NCBI RefSeq assembly: GCF_036347135.1
Contig: NZ_CP108938.1
Span: 1,240,001 to 1,304,000, forward strand
Source: Streptomyces sp. NBC_00775
GTDB lineage: Bacteria; Actinomycetota; Actinomycetes; Streptomycetales; Streptomycetaceae
Length of the DNA: 64,000 bases
Direction: 5' to 3'
A program made the translations under genes and the position numbers. Shown here in pieces: positions 34,743 to 44,302 of the stretch. The notes beneath the pieces are model-generated. The model did not search any database and had not been told where the DNA came from. It saw nothing but the letters and a program-made list of their open reading frames with translations. Numbering within the stretch: the first letter of the stretch is position 1; the number at the start of each line of letters is the position of its first letter.

Positions 34743-36146
34743 CTATCCGGACGCCGCCTCCGTCTCGGCCACCTGTCGCGACCGCGGCCGGAGGCGGAGA
34801 CCACCGCCCTGTTCGGACCCTGCGCGCCGGCGCGCGGCCAGTGTCCAGCCGACGGCGACGACCGCGGCCGACGCGAGGGTGGCCAGCATCAGCGTGGTGT
34901 GGGATCCGGCGCTGTCGGCCGCCCGGGCGACCGGGTTGGGCGCGCCGAGCCGGTCGGCCAGCCAGCCGACGGCCGCCGTGCCGGTGAGCAGCGCGCCGCC
35001 CACCCGCAGCGCGGGCTGTATCCGCAGCCGCGCGATCACCAGCAGGGTGGGCAGGGCCAGACAGACCAGCAGGAGCTGGACCAGTTCGATGCCCAGGTTG
35101 AAGCCGAGGAGGCTGGACACGAGCTGTCCGGTGGACAGATGCATCTCGGCCAGCACGAAGGAGAACGCCATGCCGTGGCCGAGGCCGAAGACTCCGGCCA
35201 CGACCGCTTCCCGGCCCGGGAACAGGGGGCGGATGGCGTGTACGGCTCCGACGAGGATGCTGGCGGCGATGAACGCCTCGACCGGCCGGCCGGGGATCTC
35301 CAGGCGGCCGAGGGCGGTGGCGGCCAGCGCGACGGAGTGGCCGACGGTGAAGGCGAGCGTGATACGACCGATGCGCCCGAGCGCGGTGCGGGCGCCGACC
35401 AGGCCTTCCCAGCGTCGCCCGGTGGCCAGCAGCGGTGCGGGCAGTAGCAGGATGAGCAGGAACAGCAGATGGTCGGTGCCGGTGAGGATGTGGTCGCCGC
35501 CGAGTTCGACCATGGCGACGAAACCGCGCCAGGCGCTGCCCTTGCCGAGGTCGACGGTCAGCGGCGGGACGGTCATGTGCCGGATGTCGAGACGGATGGT
35601 GCCGACCTGGGTGGCGCCGTCGCCGGTGACCCGGCCGGCCGCCCAGTCCTGTCGTACCGACACCAGCGTGACGTGGGTGACGACCTGATGGACGATCACG
35701 TCGTAGTCGAGCGTGAAGTGCCGTACGTCGGCGCCGGCCGGCGGGGTGAGCACGGCCTTGGCGACCAGCTCGCGGTACGGGCCGGTGGAGGTCTGCTGGG
35801 TCCGGCTGAGGCTCAGCGCGCCGATGCTGACCTGCCACGCCTCGCCCTTGAGCGTGGTCGGGCGGATGTGCTTGCCGAGGTAGGTGCGGATGGCCGTGGC
35901 CTTGGCGGGCAGGGCCGAAGCTTCGGTGTCGGCCAGATCGATCCCGCTGGCCGTGGCGAAGTCGCCGACCGGCAGTTCCAGCCTCGCGGTGACGGAGGCC
36001 TTGTACACGTCGAGCTGGACCACTGAGTGCGGCATCGGATGCGCGGCGGCCGGCGACGCCCCGAGAAGGAGCGCCGCCGGTACCGCGATCGCGATCCCGG
36101 CCACCAGGCGAAGTGCGGTGGTCAGCCAGTTTCGCGGTCGGGTCAT
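34743..36146 (-). CDS. HupE/UreJ_2 family membrane protein
   Basis: A 467-residue membrane protein. A signal sequence ends about residue 36 (LLLGASPAAAHPMPHS); an extracytoplasmic beta domain follows, then from about 225 six or seven helices with the HupE/UreJ motifs: GGDHILTGTDHLLFLLILLL, ITLAFTVGHSVALAATAL, and VFGLGHGMAFSFVL. The conserved His/Asp residues in these helices suggest metal ion movement (nickel or copper), not proven. Its ATG overlaps the stop of the DUF3500 gene (ATGA), so the two are co-translated. Confidence 0.85.
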   Translation of the reverse strand: MTRPRNWLTTALRLVAGIAIAVPAALLLGASPAAAHPMPHSVVQLDVYKASVTARLELPVGDFATASGIDLADTEASALPAKATAIRTYLGKHIRPTTLKGEAWQVSIGALSLSRTQQTSTGPYRELVAKAVLTPPAGADVRHFTLDYDVIVHQVVTHVTLVSVRQDWAAGRVTGDGATQVGTIRLDIRHMTVPPLTVDLGKGSAWRGFVAMVELGGDHILTGTDHLLFLLILLLPAPLLATGRRWEGLVGARTALGRIGRITLAFTVGHSVALAATALGRLEIPGRPVEAFIAASILVGAVHAIRPLFPGREAVVAGVFGLGHGMAFSFVLAEMHLSTGQLVSSLLGFNLGIELVQLLLVCLALPTLLVIARLRIQPALRVGGALLTGTAAVGWLADRLGAPNPVARAADSAGSHTTLMLATLASAAVVAVGWTLAARRRAGSEQGGGLRLRPRSRQVAETEAASG

Positions 36147-37429
36147 GAGAAGGAGAACTCGCTGCCGTAGTCGCGGGTGTGGTCGCGGTACACGGTGTGG
36201 TAGTGGATCTGGTCCCGGTACACGACGCCGTTCTGGCAGACGAACTCGATCCACACGCCGGGGCCGTCGATGCGCACGTAGTCGCCCTGGGTGTCCAGGC
36301 CGGTGCCGCCGGAGTAGGCGATGTAGGTCTCGTTCAGCTCACGCTCGTACGTCTTCATGAGCTTCTTCGCGGTGGCGTCGTCCACGTTGGCGACCCAGGG
36401 GTGGATCGCCTTCAGGACCAGCTTCTTCTGCTGGGGCGACAGCGAGCTGGCCTTGATGCCTTCCTTGGTCTCCGGGAACTGGCCGTCCTCACCCGGGCCG
36501 AGGAGCACGTCGCTGAACGACTCGGACAGCTTGGCGGTGGCCAGCTGTTCCGTGCTCAGGCTGCTGGTCAGCGCGAGCAGGCCGTTGCGCTGCTTCTCCA
36601 GCGGCGAGTACGTGGTGCCGTCGTCGTCGGTCCAGGTGGTCGGCTCGACTCCGATGAAGAACGGGCTGGCGCCGGCCACCTTGCCCTTCTTGTACGTCTC
36701 GTTGACGGCGAGGTGGTGGCCGCCGAAGTGCAGCTGCCAGGTTCCGTCCGCCGAGGGGGTGCCCAGGAACGCCAGGAAGTAGACGCCGCTGCCGTAGCCG
36801 CCCATGCCGCCGCCTCCGGTGCCGCCGGACGGCGGGGTGCCGGTCGGGACGTCGGTCGGGGCGTCGGTGGCCGTCGAGCTGGGGGTCGCCGTGGCGGACG
36901 GGTCCGCCGAGGCCGAGCTCGACGCGCCGTCCGAGGGCGCCGGCCCCGCGGACTCGGTACTGGTGCTCTGTGCCGAGTTGAGCACGTCGTCGGCCTTGAT
37001 GATCTGCGTGATCTGGTCGTACCCGGTGCCCTTGCCGGACCCCGTGGCCAGCTTCACCACCTTCATGGCGGCGGCCAGCTGAGTGTCCGTCAGGGTGCTG
37101 AGCTGGATGCCGGGACGGCAGGTCGAGCCACACGGCAGGTTCGACCACGCCGTGGCGTTCTCCTCGGAGAAGTCCAGCAGGACCTCCGCCTGCTGGTCGG
37201 CGTCCAGCGTGTTCAGGAACGCGTTGGCGGCACTGACCACGGCTCCGACGCCGGTGGCGTCCTTGTCGACCGGGCGCTTGACACCTGCCGCCGATGCACC
37301 TGTCTGCGTATCCGTCGAGGCATTTGCCACGGCAAAGCCGCCGCCGACCAGCACAATTGCCGTGGCGGCACCGGCTACGCCCCGCCAAGTCCGTCGTGTA
37401 CGTACTCGACGGGTTCTTTCTCTACTCAC
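36143..37429 (-). CDS. DUF3500 exported protein
   Basis: A 428-residue protein. The Arg-rich start leads into one hydrophobic segment (GVAGAATAIVLVGGGFAVANA), so it is secreted or anchored. A Ser/Thr/Pro-rich linker (about 165-215) splits the DUF3500 domain, which shows FLAFLGTPSADGTWQLHFGGHHLAV and a His-rich end, RDQIHYHTVYRDHTRDYGSEFSF. The GTG at 37429 has AAGGAGTGGTTC before it. The His-rich tail and coupling to a HupE-type protein suggest a shared role with a metal; the family has no known function. Confidence 0.82.
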   Translation of the reverse strand: MSRERTRRVRTRRTWRGVAGAATAIVLVGGGFAVANASTDTQTGASAAGVKRPVDKDATGVGAVVSAANAFLNTLDADQQAEVLLDFSEENATAWSNLPCGSTCRPGIQLSTLTDTQLAAAMKVVKLATGSGKGTGYDQITQIIKADDVLNSAQSTSTESAGPAPSDGASSSASADPSATATPSSTATDAPTDVPTGTPPSGGTGGGGMGGYGSGVYFLAFLGTPSADGTWQLHFGGHHLAVNETYKKGKVAGASPFFIGVEPTTWTDDDGTTYSPLEKQRNGLLALTSSLSTEQLATAKLSESFSDVLLGPGEDGQFPETKEGIKASSLSPQQKKLVLKAIHPWVANVDDATAKKLMKTYERELNETYIAYSGGTGLDTQGDYVRIDGPGVWIEFVCQNGVVYRDQIHYHTVYRDHTRDYGSEFSFS

Positions 37430-37945
37430 GAACCACTCCTTCAATACTGGAATGACGTCCCGGCCCCATGGGAAGCACCCATCAGCCGACTTCAGGGACG
37501 CCACATCCGTACAGATAGCGGACATTTCGCATGATTGAAAGGCACGACAGGCACCCGGTCGAGCGCTTCATGCGATTGTTGACAAGATTATCGACACTCT
37601 TATCCAAATCTCAACGCCTCGTCAGGTGAACAAAATATTCTTGATCCACACACAGGAAAATGGCGCAAATTCACGGAATTCACTTATGGATTTGACAGGC
37701 TGCTCTTATCGCGTGAATAGATTTCCTTGCTATTGCGGATAACCGGCGGGCAGCAGGTCGGGCGAGCCGGGTGGACCCGTGTCGGTCTGGCCGGGTAATG
37801 GCTTGTATCCCCAATGGCCATGCCCCGTAGGCGGATTCACAGGAGCCACGCACTTCTACGGCTCCACGGTCGCTGCTTCACTCCCTCGCACACCGCTCGA
37901 AGCCGATCGCCCCATGAACAGCCATGGGGCGCAAGGGAGTTATGC
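37430..37945. other. 516-bp AT-rich intergenic region
   Basis: No gene is seen. From 37541 to 37740 the DNA is clearly lower in GC than its surroundings. TTGACA at 37579 (with TATCCA 16 bp on) and TTGACA at 37692 (with GAATAG 17 bp on) are + strand promoter-like, and a minus-strand promoter is listed separately. The region separates the DUF3500 gene from a decayed tannase gene. Confidence 0.5.
37587..37614 (-). promoter_or_regulatory. promoter candidate for the DUF3500-HupE operon
   Basis: On the minus strand TTGAGA (37614-37609) is 16 bp from GATAAT (37592-37587), a good sigma-70-like pair about 160 bp before the DUF3500 start. Confidence 0.4.
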
Positions 37946-38535
37946 ATGCCCGAAGTCACCAACCACGCCATGAAGCAGGCCCTCGCGGAGCGCGGCGTGA
38001 CGATGCGGTCGCGGGTTCGCGCGCTGATCGCCGTCGCGAGCGTCGTCGCGGCACCCTCGCTGCTCGCACCGGCCACCGCCCACGCAGCGACACCGGCCGC
38101 GGCGGCCCGGCGGAGGAAGACCGTCGCCTCCGGCGAGACCTGGGAGGTCGCCGCGATCCGTCCGGCTTCGCCCGTCTGTTCCTGCTGCCGGGTGTCGCCC
38201 ACTGCGGCGGCGGCCAGGGTCCGGACGGCATCGACGCGCTGTCGGCAATCGTCGACTGGGCCACGGCCGGCCAGGCCCCGGACAGCCTCCTCAGCCAGGC
38301 CATCGACAGCGTCGGCGGCGGCAAGGTCACCGCCTCCCGGCCCGTCTATCCGTTCCCGTACATCGCGGTGAACACCACCGGCGGTTCGGACGACGACGCA
38401 TCCAGCTACACGGCCCGGCTGTCCACCGCCGAGCAGAACCTGACCGTCGACTACCTCGGTTCTTTCCGCTCCGGATACGAGACGGTCAGCGGCTGGGTCG
38501 ACGGCAAGTGGGTGACTCGCCCAGGCAAGAGCTGA
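37946..38535 (+). pseudogene. tannase/feruloyl esterase family remnant
   Basis: A leader-like start (ATG 37946; RALIAVASVVAAPSLLAPAT) reads into a polar stretch and breaks near 38155; the C-terminal end of a tannase-family esterase then follows in another frame: FARLFLLPGVAHCGGGQGPDG, with the catalytic-site His of the GxxHC motif, WATAGQAPDSLL and a typical tail. Tannases of this kind are about 500-550 residues; the central catalytic part with the nucleophile Ser is missing. A large internal deletion plus a frameshift is the simplest account. Confidence 0.75.
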
Positions 38536-38630
38536 GCCCGTCCCGCTCCGCGCGGCCCGTCACGGCGGCGGCCAGGGCGACTTCACCGCCCGGGCCGCCG
38601 TACGCCCGTCCGAAGCAGTCCCGCTGGTGA

Positions 38631-39437
38631 TCAATACACCTGGGGCGTCGATCGCGACTCGGCCAGTCGACGCAGCAGGTCCCTGCTGGCCATGGCGATC
38701 AGCGGGGGCACGTCGAGGTCGTCGAGCATGTCGGCGGCAGCCTGCATTTCCACGGTCCGGCGTAGGGCGTGCCGGTGACTGCCCTCGACCAGCCGGTCCA
38801 GGGTCGCGGCGCTCGCGCGGGTCAGTTCGTCGGCGATGTTCTCGCGCAGCCAGTCCTCGCAGCCCGCGGCCCGGGCCGCTTCGAGAGCCTCGACGACGGC
38901 CGCCGCCAGGCCCTTGTAGAACACACTGCGCAGCAGCTTGCGTTCGGCGGCCGGCCCTGCCGGTCCGTCGAGGACGTCGGCTCGCGCGCCGAGCGGGCGG
39001 AGCATCTCGGCGTAGCGGCGGGCTCCGGGTCCGGAGACGAGCATCGGCGTCCACAGGCCCCTTCCGGGCACGGTCGCCATCAAGGACACGTCGACGAAGT
39101 CGATCCCGGCCTCCCCGTCGATCACGCCGAGCCGGCGCTTCACTCCGGGAGAGGCGGTGTTGAGGTCGGCCCAGAGACAGCCGGGAGGCGTTCCGGCGAG
39201 GGCCGCTCGGAGGGCGTCCACGGCGGCCGAGGCGCTGTTGACGCTCAGCACGAGGTCACTGCCCCGGGCCGCCTCCGCCTCGCTGACCGTGTCCATCACA
39301 CCAGGGGGCGCCGGGACCTTCGGGTCGTAGCCGCGTACGCGTGCGCCCGCGGCCACCAGATCGCCCGCGATGGCGCCGCCCGCCTCTCCCAGGCCGAGTA
39401 CGGCGATACGGGGGCCCTGGACGGGAGTGGAACCCAC
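38631..39437 (-). CDS. NAD(P)-dependent dehydrogenase, 6PGDH-like with DUF1932 domain
   Basis: A 268-residue protein of the beta-hydroxyacid dehydrogenase type. The N-terminal Rossmann motif is IAVLGLGEAGGAIAGDLVAAG, with ADLNTASPGVKRRL and FVDVSLMATVPG in the substrate region; residues after about 180 form the DUF1932 helical domain (LLRSVFYKGLAAAVVEALEAA). It probably reduces or oxidises a small hydroxy acid. I use the GTG at 39437, which has GGGGGAGC upstream; a GTG at 39455 is possible. Confidence 0.83.
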   Translation of the reverse strand: MGSTPVQGPRIAVLGLGEAGGAIAGDLVAAGARVRGYDPKVPAPPGVMDTVSEAEAARGSDLVLSVNSASAAVDALRAALAGTPPGCLWADLNTASPGVKRRLGVIDGEAGIDFVDVSLMATVPGRGLWTPMLVSGPGARRYAEMLRPLGARADVLDGPAGPAAERKLLRSVFYKGLAAAVVEALEAARAAGCEDWLRENIADELTRASAATLDRLVEGSHRHALRRTVEMQAAADMLDDLDVPPLIAMASRDLLRRLAESRSTPQVY

Positions 39438-39539
39438 GGGTGCTCCCCCTCTCACGTTCGTTCAGCCGAGGCCGGGAGCCGATCCTTCCCTGGTAGTGCC
39501 GCCCTGCCCTGTCCGACGGGGCGGACAGGGCAGGCAAGT

Positions 39540-40919
39540 TCAGCCGCGCAGGGAGTGCAGCATGGTGCCGATCTTCGCCGCGACGGTCTCGGCCGCGCCC
39601 TGGGCGTACGACGAGTCCATCGCCTCGTAGGTGATCCGGGCATAGCTCTGCGCCTCGGCCATGTTCTTCGAGCCGCCCTCGAGCATCGACATGACGGCGG
39701 TGTGCGGGAACGGCGAGTGCTTCTTGATGGCCAGCGCGGTGTCGGTGGACAGCTCCGGTTCCACCCCCACGAACGCGCCGTTTCCGACCTGGAGGATCCA
39801 GATGGGTACGTCGGTCGTGCCGGTCGGGGTGAAGTCGTACGTCTTCGTCGGTCCCGTCGGGTGTCCACTCGTCATCGTGGCGACCGTGACGGAGTCGGTG
39901 AGGAGGCGCACCGTCGAGCCCGAATCGCCGCCGGAGGTCTTGATGGTCTCGCTGACCCGGACGGCTTCGGTCCCGAGGCGCTCGCCCTGCACCGTGAGAA
40001 GCAGCCAGCCGGCGTCCTGGGCATCGACCTGGGACCACTTCTTGTCCTTGTCGATGGTGTAGCGCTTCGACCTGAACGCCGGTGACTGGTCGCCGCAGGA
40101 GCCGACCAGAAAGAAGCCGACGACATCGCCGTCGTACTGCTTCTCCAGGTGCTGCACCGCCGCGCCCGCCAGGTCTGCGGTGATGGGCAGGTCGCCGTTG
40201 GCCATGACCGACTCCATCATGACCGAGGACTGGACGCTGTAGTTCATGAGGATGGCGATCGGGTTGCCGTCGAGGTCGTCGAAGCGGGTCACTCCCACGC
40301 TCTTGTCCGACGAGCCCCTCTCGCCGGTGCCGAGCCACCAGCCGTCGGCCGTGAGGACGTCCCGGTTGACGTTCACATCGCACTCGCCGGTCCCGAACCC
40401 GACCCGCGCCGGTTGCAGTCCCGCGACCGCCGCCGTGATCGCGGTCGATGTGGCCTGCGTGATCTGCTGCACGTACTGCGCCGCCGCCGTCGAGGAGCCG
40501 ACCGCCTGCACGTGCGGGGCGGAGAACGTGTGCGTCACGGTCACGACGATGTCGGCCGCCGCCACGCCGGACGCCTTCGCGATGGTCGTCCGCATCGCGG
40601 CGATCGCCTCCGCGCTGATCGACGTCAGGTCCAGCACGGCGAGAGCGACGCGGCGCGAGCCGTTCTCCAGCAGGAGGATCCGTACGTAGAGGTCGTCGTG
40701 GACCGTGGTGAAGCCGTCGAGCGGCAGGAGCGAGGACGGGATGTCGATCGCCGCCCGGCCGGCCCCCGCCTTCAGCCCCGTACTCGTGGCGGCGTCCGCC
40801 GTCGTGGCACCCCCGAGGGACGTCGCCGCCACCGCCGCCGCAATCGAGCCACCCAGGAACGAGCGCCGGTGCAGCGGGCTGCCGAGCCGAATGTTCTCGT
40901 TCTCATTCTTGGGAACCAC
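39540..40919 (-). CDS. secreted protein, ceramidase-like fold (Tat leader)
   Basis: A 459-residue exported protein. A twin-arginine leader (HRRSFLGGSIAAAVAATSLG) ends near residue 44. The mature part starts AGAGRAAIDIPSSLLPLDGF and has ALAVLDLTSISAEAIAAMR, VTVTHTFSAPHV and GDLPITADLAGAAVQHLEKQ, matching the plan of the neutral/alkaline ceramidase superfamily, where His in such positions bind zinc. Similarity is partial, so the amidase activity is only likely. The GTG at 40919 has AAGGAG at 6 bases. Divergent from a secreted esterase gene. Confidence 0.6.
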   Translation of the reverse strand: MVPKNENENIRLGSPLHRRSFLGGSIAAAVAATSLGGATTADAATSTGLKAGAGRAAIDIPSSLLPLDGFTTVHDDLYVRILLLENGSRRVALAVLDLTSISAEAIAAMRTTIAKASGVAAADIVVTVTHTFSAPHVQAVGSSTAAAQYVQQITQATSTAITAAVAGLQPARVGFGTGECDVNVNRDVLTADGWWLGTGERGSSDKSVGVTRFDDLDGNPIAILMNYSVQSSVMMESVMANGDLPITADLAGAAVQHLEKQYDGDVVGFFLVGSCGDQSPAFRSKRYTIDKDKKWSQVDAQDAGWLLLTVQGERLGTEAVRVSETIKTSGGDSGSTVRLLTDSVTVATMTSGHPTGPTKTYDFTPTGTTDVPIWILQVGNGAFVGVEPELSTDTALAIKKHSPFPHTAVMSMLEGGSKNMAEAQSYARITYEAMDSSYAQGAAETVAAKIGTMLHSLRG

Positions 40920-41266
40920 AGATTTCTCCTTCGGATTCAAGAACACATAGTCAGACTTCGGCGAATTTCCGACATCGAATTTCCGCCATCGACAAAGCGA
41001 GAGAAATGCCTGATCAGGCCACATCCGCCGGACCGCGGGCAAGCGACGGACGGATCAGGCGGCGCCAGGATCGTCACACCGCAATTCGACGTCGTCAACA
41101 ATTGCGGCGCGTTATCTAAGATTGCACGCCGCGAATGCATGCACACGACCAGGAAACTTCTGCGTAACCTGTGAAATCAGGGCTTTTTCTTGAATCGCTT
41201 CACAGAATTGGGCGGGACAGTGGAACCCGGCAGCCCCGCAACCCACTCTCGAAGGAGCTCACCTTC
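40920..41266. promoter_or_regulatory. divergent promoter region with palindromes
   Basis: The 347-bp gap between two divergent genes for secreted proteins is lower in GC than its surroundings. It holds GCCTGATCAGGC (41008-41019), a perfect palindrome, and CCGCAATT (41079-41086) with AATTGCGG (41100-41107), an exact inverted pair enclosing GACGTC. No coding frame of the local type is seen. Regulator unknown. Confidence 0.5.
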
Positions 41267-42652
41267 ATGGACAGGCGTACGTTCATGGCCGGATCCGCAA
41301 CTGCGACAGCCGGCGCCCTGGCGGTGTTCGGCAGCGCGACCCCCAGCTCAGCCGAAGAGGCGCGCGGGACGGGCTCGGGGGGTGACCACGTGCGGAGCGT
41401 CACCGCCATCACGCAGGTCTTCGGCGCCGGGCAGAAGCTCGTCGCGGTGGCGGTCGAGTACGACAGGGACATCGACGGTTCGATGCTGTCGACGTCGACG
41501 TTCGCGGTCACCGATCGCACCGTGACCAAGGTCTACGCGAACAGGACGGCCGACCTCGCGCAGCGGGGCAGGGCCGGCCGCTACGTCATCGTGGAGCTGT
41601 CGCCGGACGACACGGCGGCGGCCCTGTGGGTGACACAGCAGGGTTCCGGCACGCCTCCCACCGACGGTTCCGGCAGCGGGTCGGGCGATTCCGGCGGCGG
41701 GGTCGGGGCGGGGGGCCCGAAGGTCGGCGACACCACGCCGGGCGGAACCATCGTCGCGGCGAAGGCCACGCTGACCCAGACGGACACCGTCACCACGACC
41801 CGCGGCACCCGCTACGCCGCGGACAGCACGGAGCTGACCACCGACGCGGTGGTGAACCTGATCGTCGACGACTTCCAGCAGTTCTCGTTCGCCGACCCGG
41901 CGACCGGGCAGACCCTGAAGTACAACCTGTTCGTCCCGAAGGACTATGACCCCCGCAGGCGCTATCCGCTCGTCCTGTTCATGCACGACGCGAGTGTGGT
42001 CAACGTGGCGACGGAAGGCCCCCTGGTCCAGGGCCTCGGCGCCGTGTGCTGGGCGAGCCCGGAGGACCAGGCCCGGCACGAGTCCTTCGTCCTGGCCCCT
42101 GAGTACGGCTCCGTGGTGATCGACGACAACTACGAGCCGTCGACGCTGTTCGACGCCACCGCCAACCTCGTCGAGTCGGTGACGCAGCAGTACAGCATCG
42201 ACCGGAACCGGCTCTACACGACCGGGCAGTCGATGGGAGCGATGATGTCGCTCGGGCTGAACATCAAGTACCCCGACCTGTTCGCGGCCGCGTTCATCGT
42301 CGCCGGGCAGTGGCCGGAAACCCAGGCCGCGCCCCTGGCCCAGAAGAAGCTGTGGATCCTCGTCTCCGCGGACGACACCAAGGCATACCCGGGTGAGCAG
42401 GCCATCACCGAGGTCATCCAGGAGCAGGGCACGCAGGTCAGCACCGCCCTGTGGGACGGCCAGTCCACGGCCGCGGAGTTCGCCGCGGACGTCCGGAGCA
42501 TGAAGGCACAGCGGACCCCGGTGAACTTCGCCGCCTTCGAGACCGGCACGGTCGTACCGTCCGGCTCCACCACCAGCGCGCACATGGCCACCTGGCAGGT
42601 CGCCTACACCATCCCCGGCATCCGTGACTGGATCATGCGCCAGTCCCTGTAA
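41267..42652 (+). CDS. secreted alpha/beta hydrolase, PHB-depolymerase/feruloyl-esterase-like
   Basis: A 461-residue exported esterase. Twin-arginine leader MDRRTFMAGSATATAGAL. An N-terminal beta domain (about 45-125) leads through a Gly/Ser linker to the hydrolase from about 225: YNLFVPKDYDPRRRYPLVLF, then the nucleophile elbow GQSMGAMMSLGLNIKYPDLF, and a late His in TTSAHMATWQVAY. This is the layout of PHB depolymerase and secreted feruloyl esterase proteins. The ATG at 41267 has AAGGAG upstream; the longer frame from 41171 does not begin with a leader. Confidence 0.82.
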   Translation: MDRRTFMAGSATATAGALAVFGSATPSSAEEARGTGSGGDHVRSVTAITQVFGAGQKLVAVAVEYDRDIDGSMLSTSTFAVTDRTVTKVYANRTADLAQRGRAGRYVIVELSPDDTAAALWVTQQGSGTPPTDGSGSGSGDSGGGVGAGGPKVGDTTPGGTIVAAKATLTQTDTVTTTRGTRYAADSTELTTDAVVNLIVDDFQQFSFADPATGQTLKYNLFVPKDYDPRRRYPLVLFMHDASVVNVATEGPLVQGLGAVCWASPEDQARHESFVLAPEYGSVVIDDNYEPSTLFDATANLVESVTQQYSIDRNRLYTTGQSMGAMMSLGLNIKYPDLFAAAFIVAGQWPETQAAPLAQKKLWILVSADDTKAYPGEQAITEVIQEQGTQVSTALWDGQSTAAEFAADVRSMKAQRTPVNFAAFETGTVVPSGSTTSAHMATWQVAYTIPGIRDWIMRQSL

Positions 42653-42712
42653 GCCGTCCCTGTAAGCCCCGGCCCGCTCCGGGCGCCGTCGCCCCGACTC
42701 CCGCTTGTCAGG

Positions 42713-43240
42713 GTGGCGGCGCCAGCGAGGTCACCGACTTCACGGTGCCCCGGCCGCCCAAAACGCTCCGAGGACTTCGAGGACGGCCCGTCGCACCACC
42801 ACGGGGCGGGCGGACCGATGCCGGTCACCCGCAATCATGCTCCCAACCCGGTCTCCGTCGCCTTCGTGGAAGCCTGCGAGCAGTACGGGATCCCGCACAA
42901 CGACGACTGCGACGGCGAGGAGATCCTCGGCGTGAACCTCCCGCACCTCAACATCCGCGACGGCAGGCGGGTCAGTGCCTGGACCGCCTTCGTGCAGCCC
43001 GTGCTCGGCAGTCCACTGCTGACCGTTGACCGTCGGCGAGCGCTGCGCCGACTTCCTCTGGCGGGAACCGCCTGACCACCGCCGCGTCCAGCGAGAGGCC
43101 GGCCCCGGCAAGAGGATTGCCGTTCGGGTTGCGTTCAGCCTCGTTCACAGGCGTCCCCACCCCGGCAGCACTGAAGTCGATCAGCGCCGCACGCCCGGAC
43201 GGCGCCCCGACCCCAACTACTGGCCGGTCACGGCGGCTGC
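42713..43240 (+). pseudogene. GMC oxidoreductase (choline dehydrogenase-like) remnant
   Basis: The frame from 42713 gives a central piece of a glucose-methanol-choline oxidoreductase: KRSEDFEDGPSHHHGAGGPM, then FVEACEQYGIPHNDDC and HLNIRDGRRVSAWTAF. After about 43030 another frame adds degraded downstream parts (VAFSLVHRRPHPGSTEV, PDPNYWPV). The FAD-binding N-terminus and the catalytic His end are absent. A complete GMC protein has over 500 residues. Confidence 0.72.
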
Positions 43241-43296
43241 GATGAGTTTGCCCGGCCCTGGCAGTCTCACCGTTGTCGACAACGCAGGAGGAACAC

Positions 43297-43941
43297 GTGG
43301 CTCAGCTGCTGAGGGTCCAGAACTTCAACGTCTCACGCGACGGATTCGGTGCCGGTGAGCACCAGAGCCTCGAGAGTCCGTTCGGCCACGCCGATCCCGA
43401 GAGGCTGTTCGCCTGGGCCGGCGCCACGGCGAGCTGGCCCATGCGCACCGACCCCGGGGGGAGCCGCGGACTCGACGACTACTTCACACGAGATTTCGCA
43501 CGCAACATCGGCGCCGAGATCATGGGCCGCAACAAGTTCGGGCCCCAGCGCGGGCCCTGGCACGACCATGACTGGCGCGGCTGGTGGGGTGCCGAACCCC
43601 CGTTTCACACCCCGGTGTTCGTCATGACCCACCACAAGCGTCCTTCGTTCACGCTCTCCGACACCACGTTCCACTTCGTCGACGGCGACCCGGCCACGGT
43701 CCTCGAACGGGCCCGGGAGGCGGCGCAGGGCAAGGACGTCCGACTCGGCGGTGGGGTGACCACCATCCGACAGTTCCTTGACGCCGGCCTCGTCGACACC
43801 CTGCATGTGGCGGTCTCGCAGGTGCGGCTCGGATCCGGGGTACGACTCTGGGAGTCACCCGATGAACTGCTTGACCGGTTCCACCTCGAGGTCGTGCCCA
43901 GCCCGAGCGGCGTGACGCACCACCTGTTCTGGCGAAGGTGA
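43297..43941 (+). CDS. dihydrofolate reductase family protein (RibD C-terminal-like)
   Basis: A 214-residue NADPH-dependent reductase-like protein. It begins LLRVQNFNVSRDGFGAG and shows the RibD C-terminal fold: NIGAEIMGRNKFGPQ, PVFVMTHHKRPSF, and KDVRLGGGVTTIRQFLDAGL, the nucleotide-binding loop. Such proteins are common single genes in Streptomyces with unknown substrates. GGAGGAACAC precedes the GTG at 43297. It stands among decayed genes but is itself intact. Confidence 0.87.
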   Translation: MAQLLRVQNFNVSRDGFGAGEHQSLESPFGHADPERLFAWAGATASWPMRTDPGGSRGLDDYFTRDFARNIGAEIMGRNKFGPQRGPWHDHDWRGWWGAEPPFHTPVFVMTHHKRPSFTLSDTTFHFVDGDPATVLERAREAAQGKDVRLGGGVTTIRQFLDAGLVDTLHVAVSQVRLGSGVRLWESPDELLDRFHLEVVPSPSGVTHHLFWRR

Positions 43942-43989
43942 CACGAGGGCCCACTCGGGAATGTCAGCGTGGTGGATGTCTTCCGTGCG

Positions 43990-44252
43990 GCGGAAGCGGA
44001 AAGGGCGCCATCCTGCGGGGCGCCGTGGTCAACGGCCCCAACGCCGCATCGAAGCTGGAGGAGTTGAACGGCTTCCCGACCATGAAGAAGTGCACGGCCG
44101 CTCCCCCGGCAGGAGCCTGGGCCGACTTCGACGGCAAGGGCGCGCGGTACGTGGACGACGTGGGCGCCTGGCAGACCGTGGAGCCCTCGCTGGACTTCAC
44201 CACGACGGCACTGCTGGCCTTCGCCCTGACCGCACAGGCCGACGGCCGGTAG
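43990..44252 (+). pseudogene. GH9 cellulase, C-terminal remnant
   Basis: About 80 codons read as the closing part of a glycoside hydrolase, ILRGAVVNGPNAASKLEELN and YVDDVGAWQTVEPSLDFTTT, then ALLAFALTAQ and a stop. The VNGPN and the DDV...W...EP...D motifs are those near the catalytic acid of GH9 endoglucanases. All upstream domains are missing and no start is in place. Confidence 0.6.
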
Positions 44253-44302
44253 CCGGTAGCCGATCCTCTGAACCTCCTCAAGTCACTGGGCAGGAATGGA
44301 AG

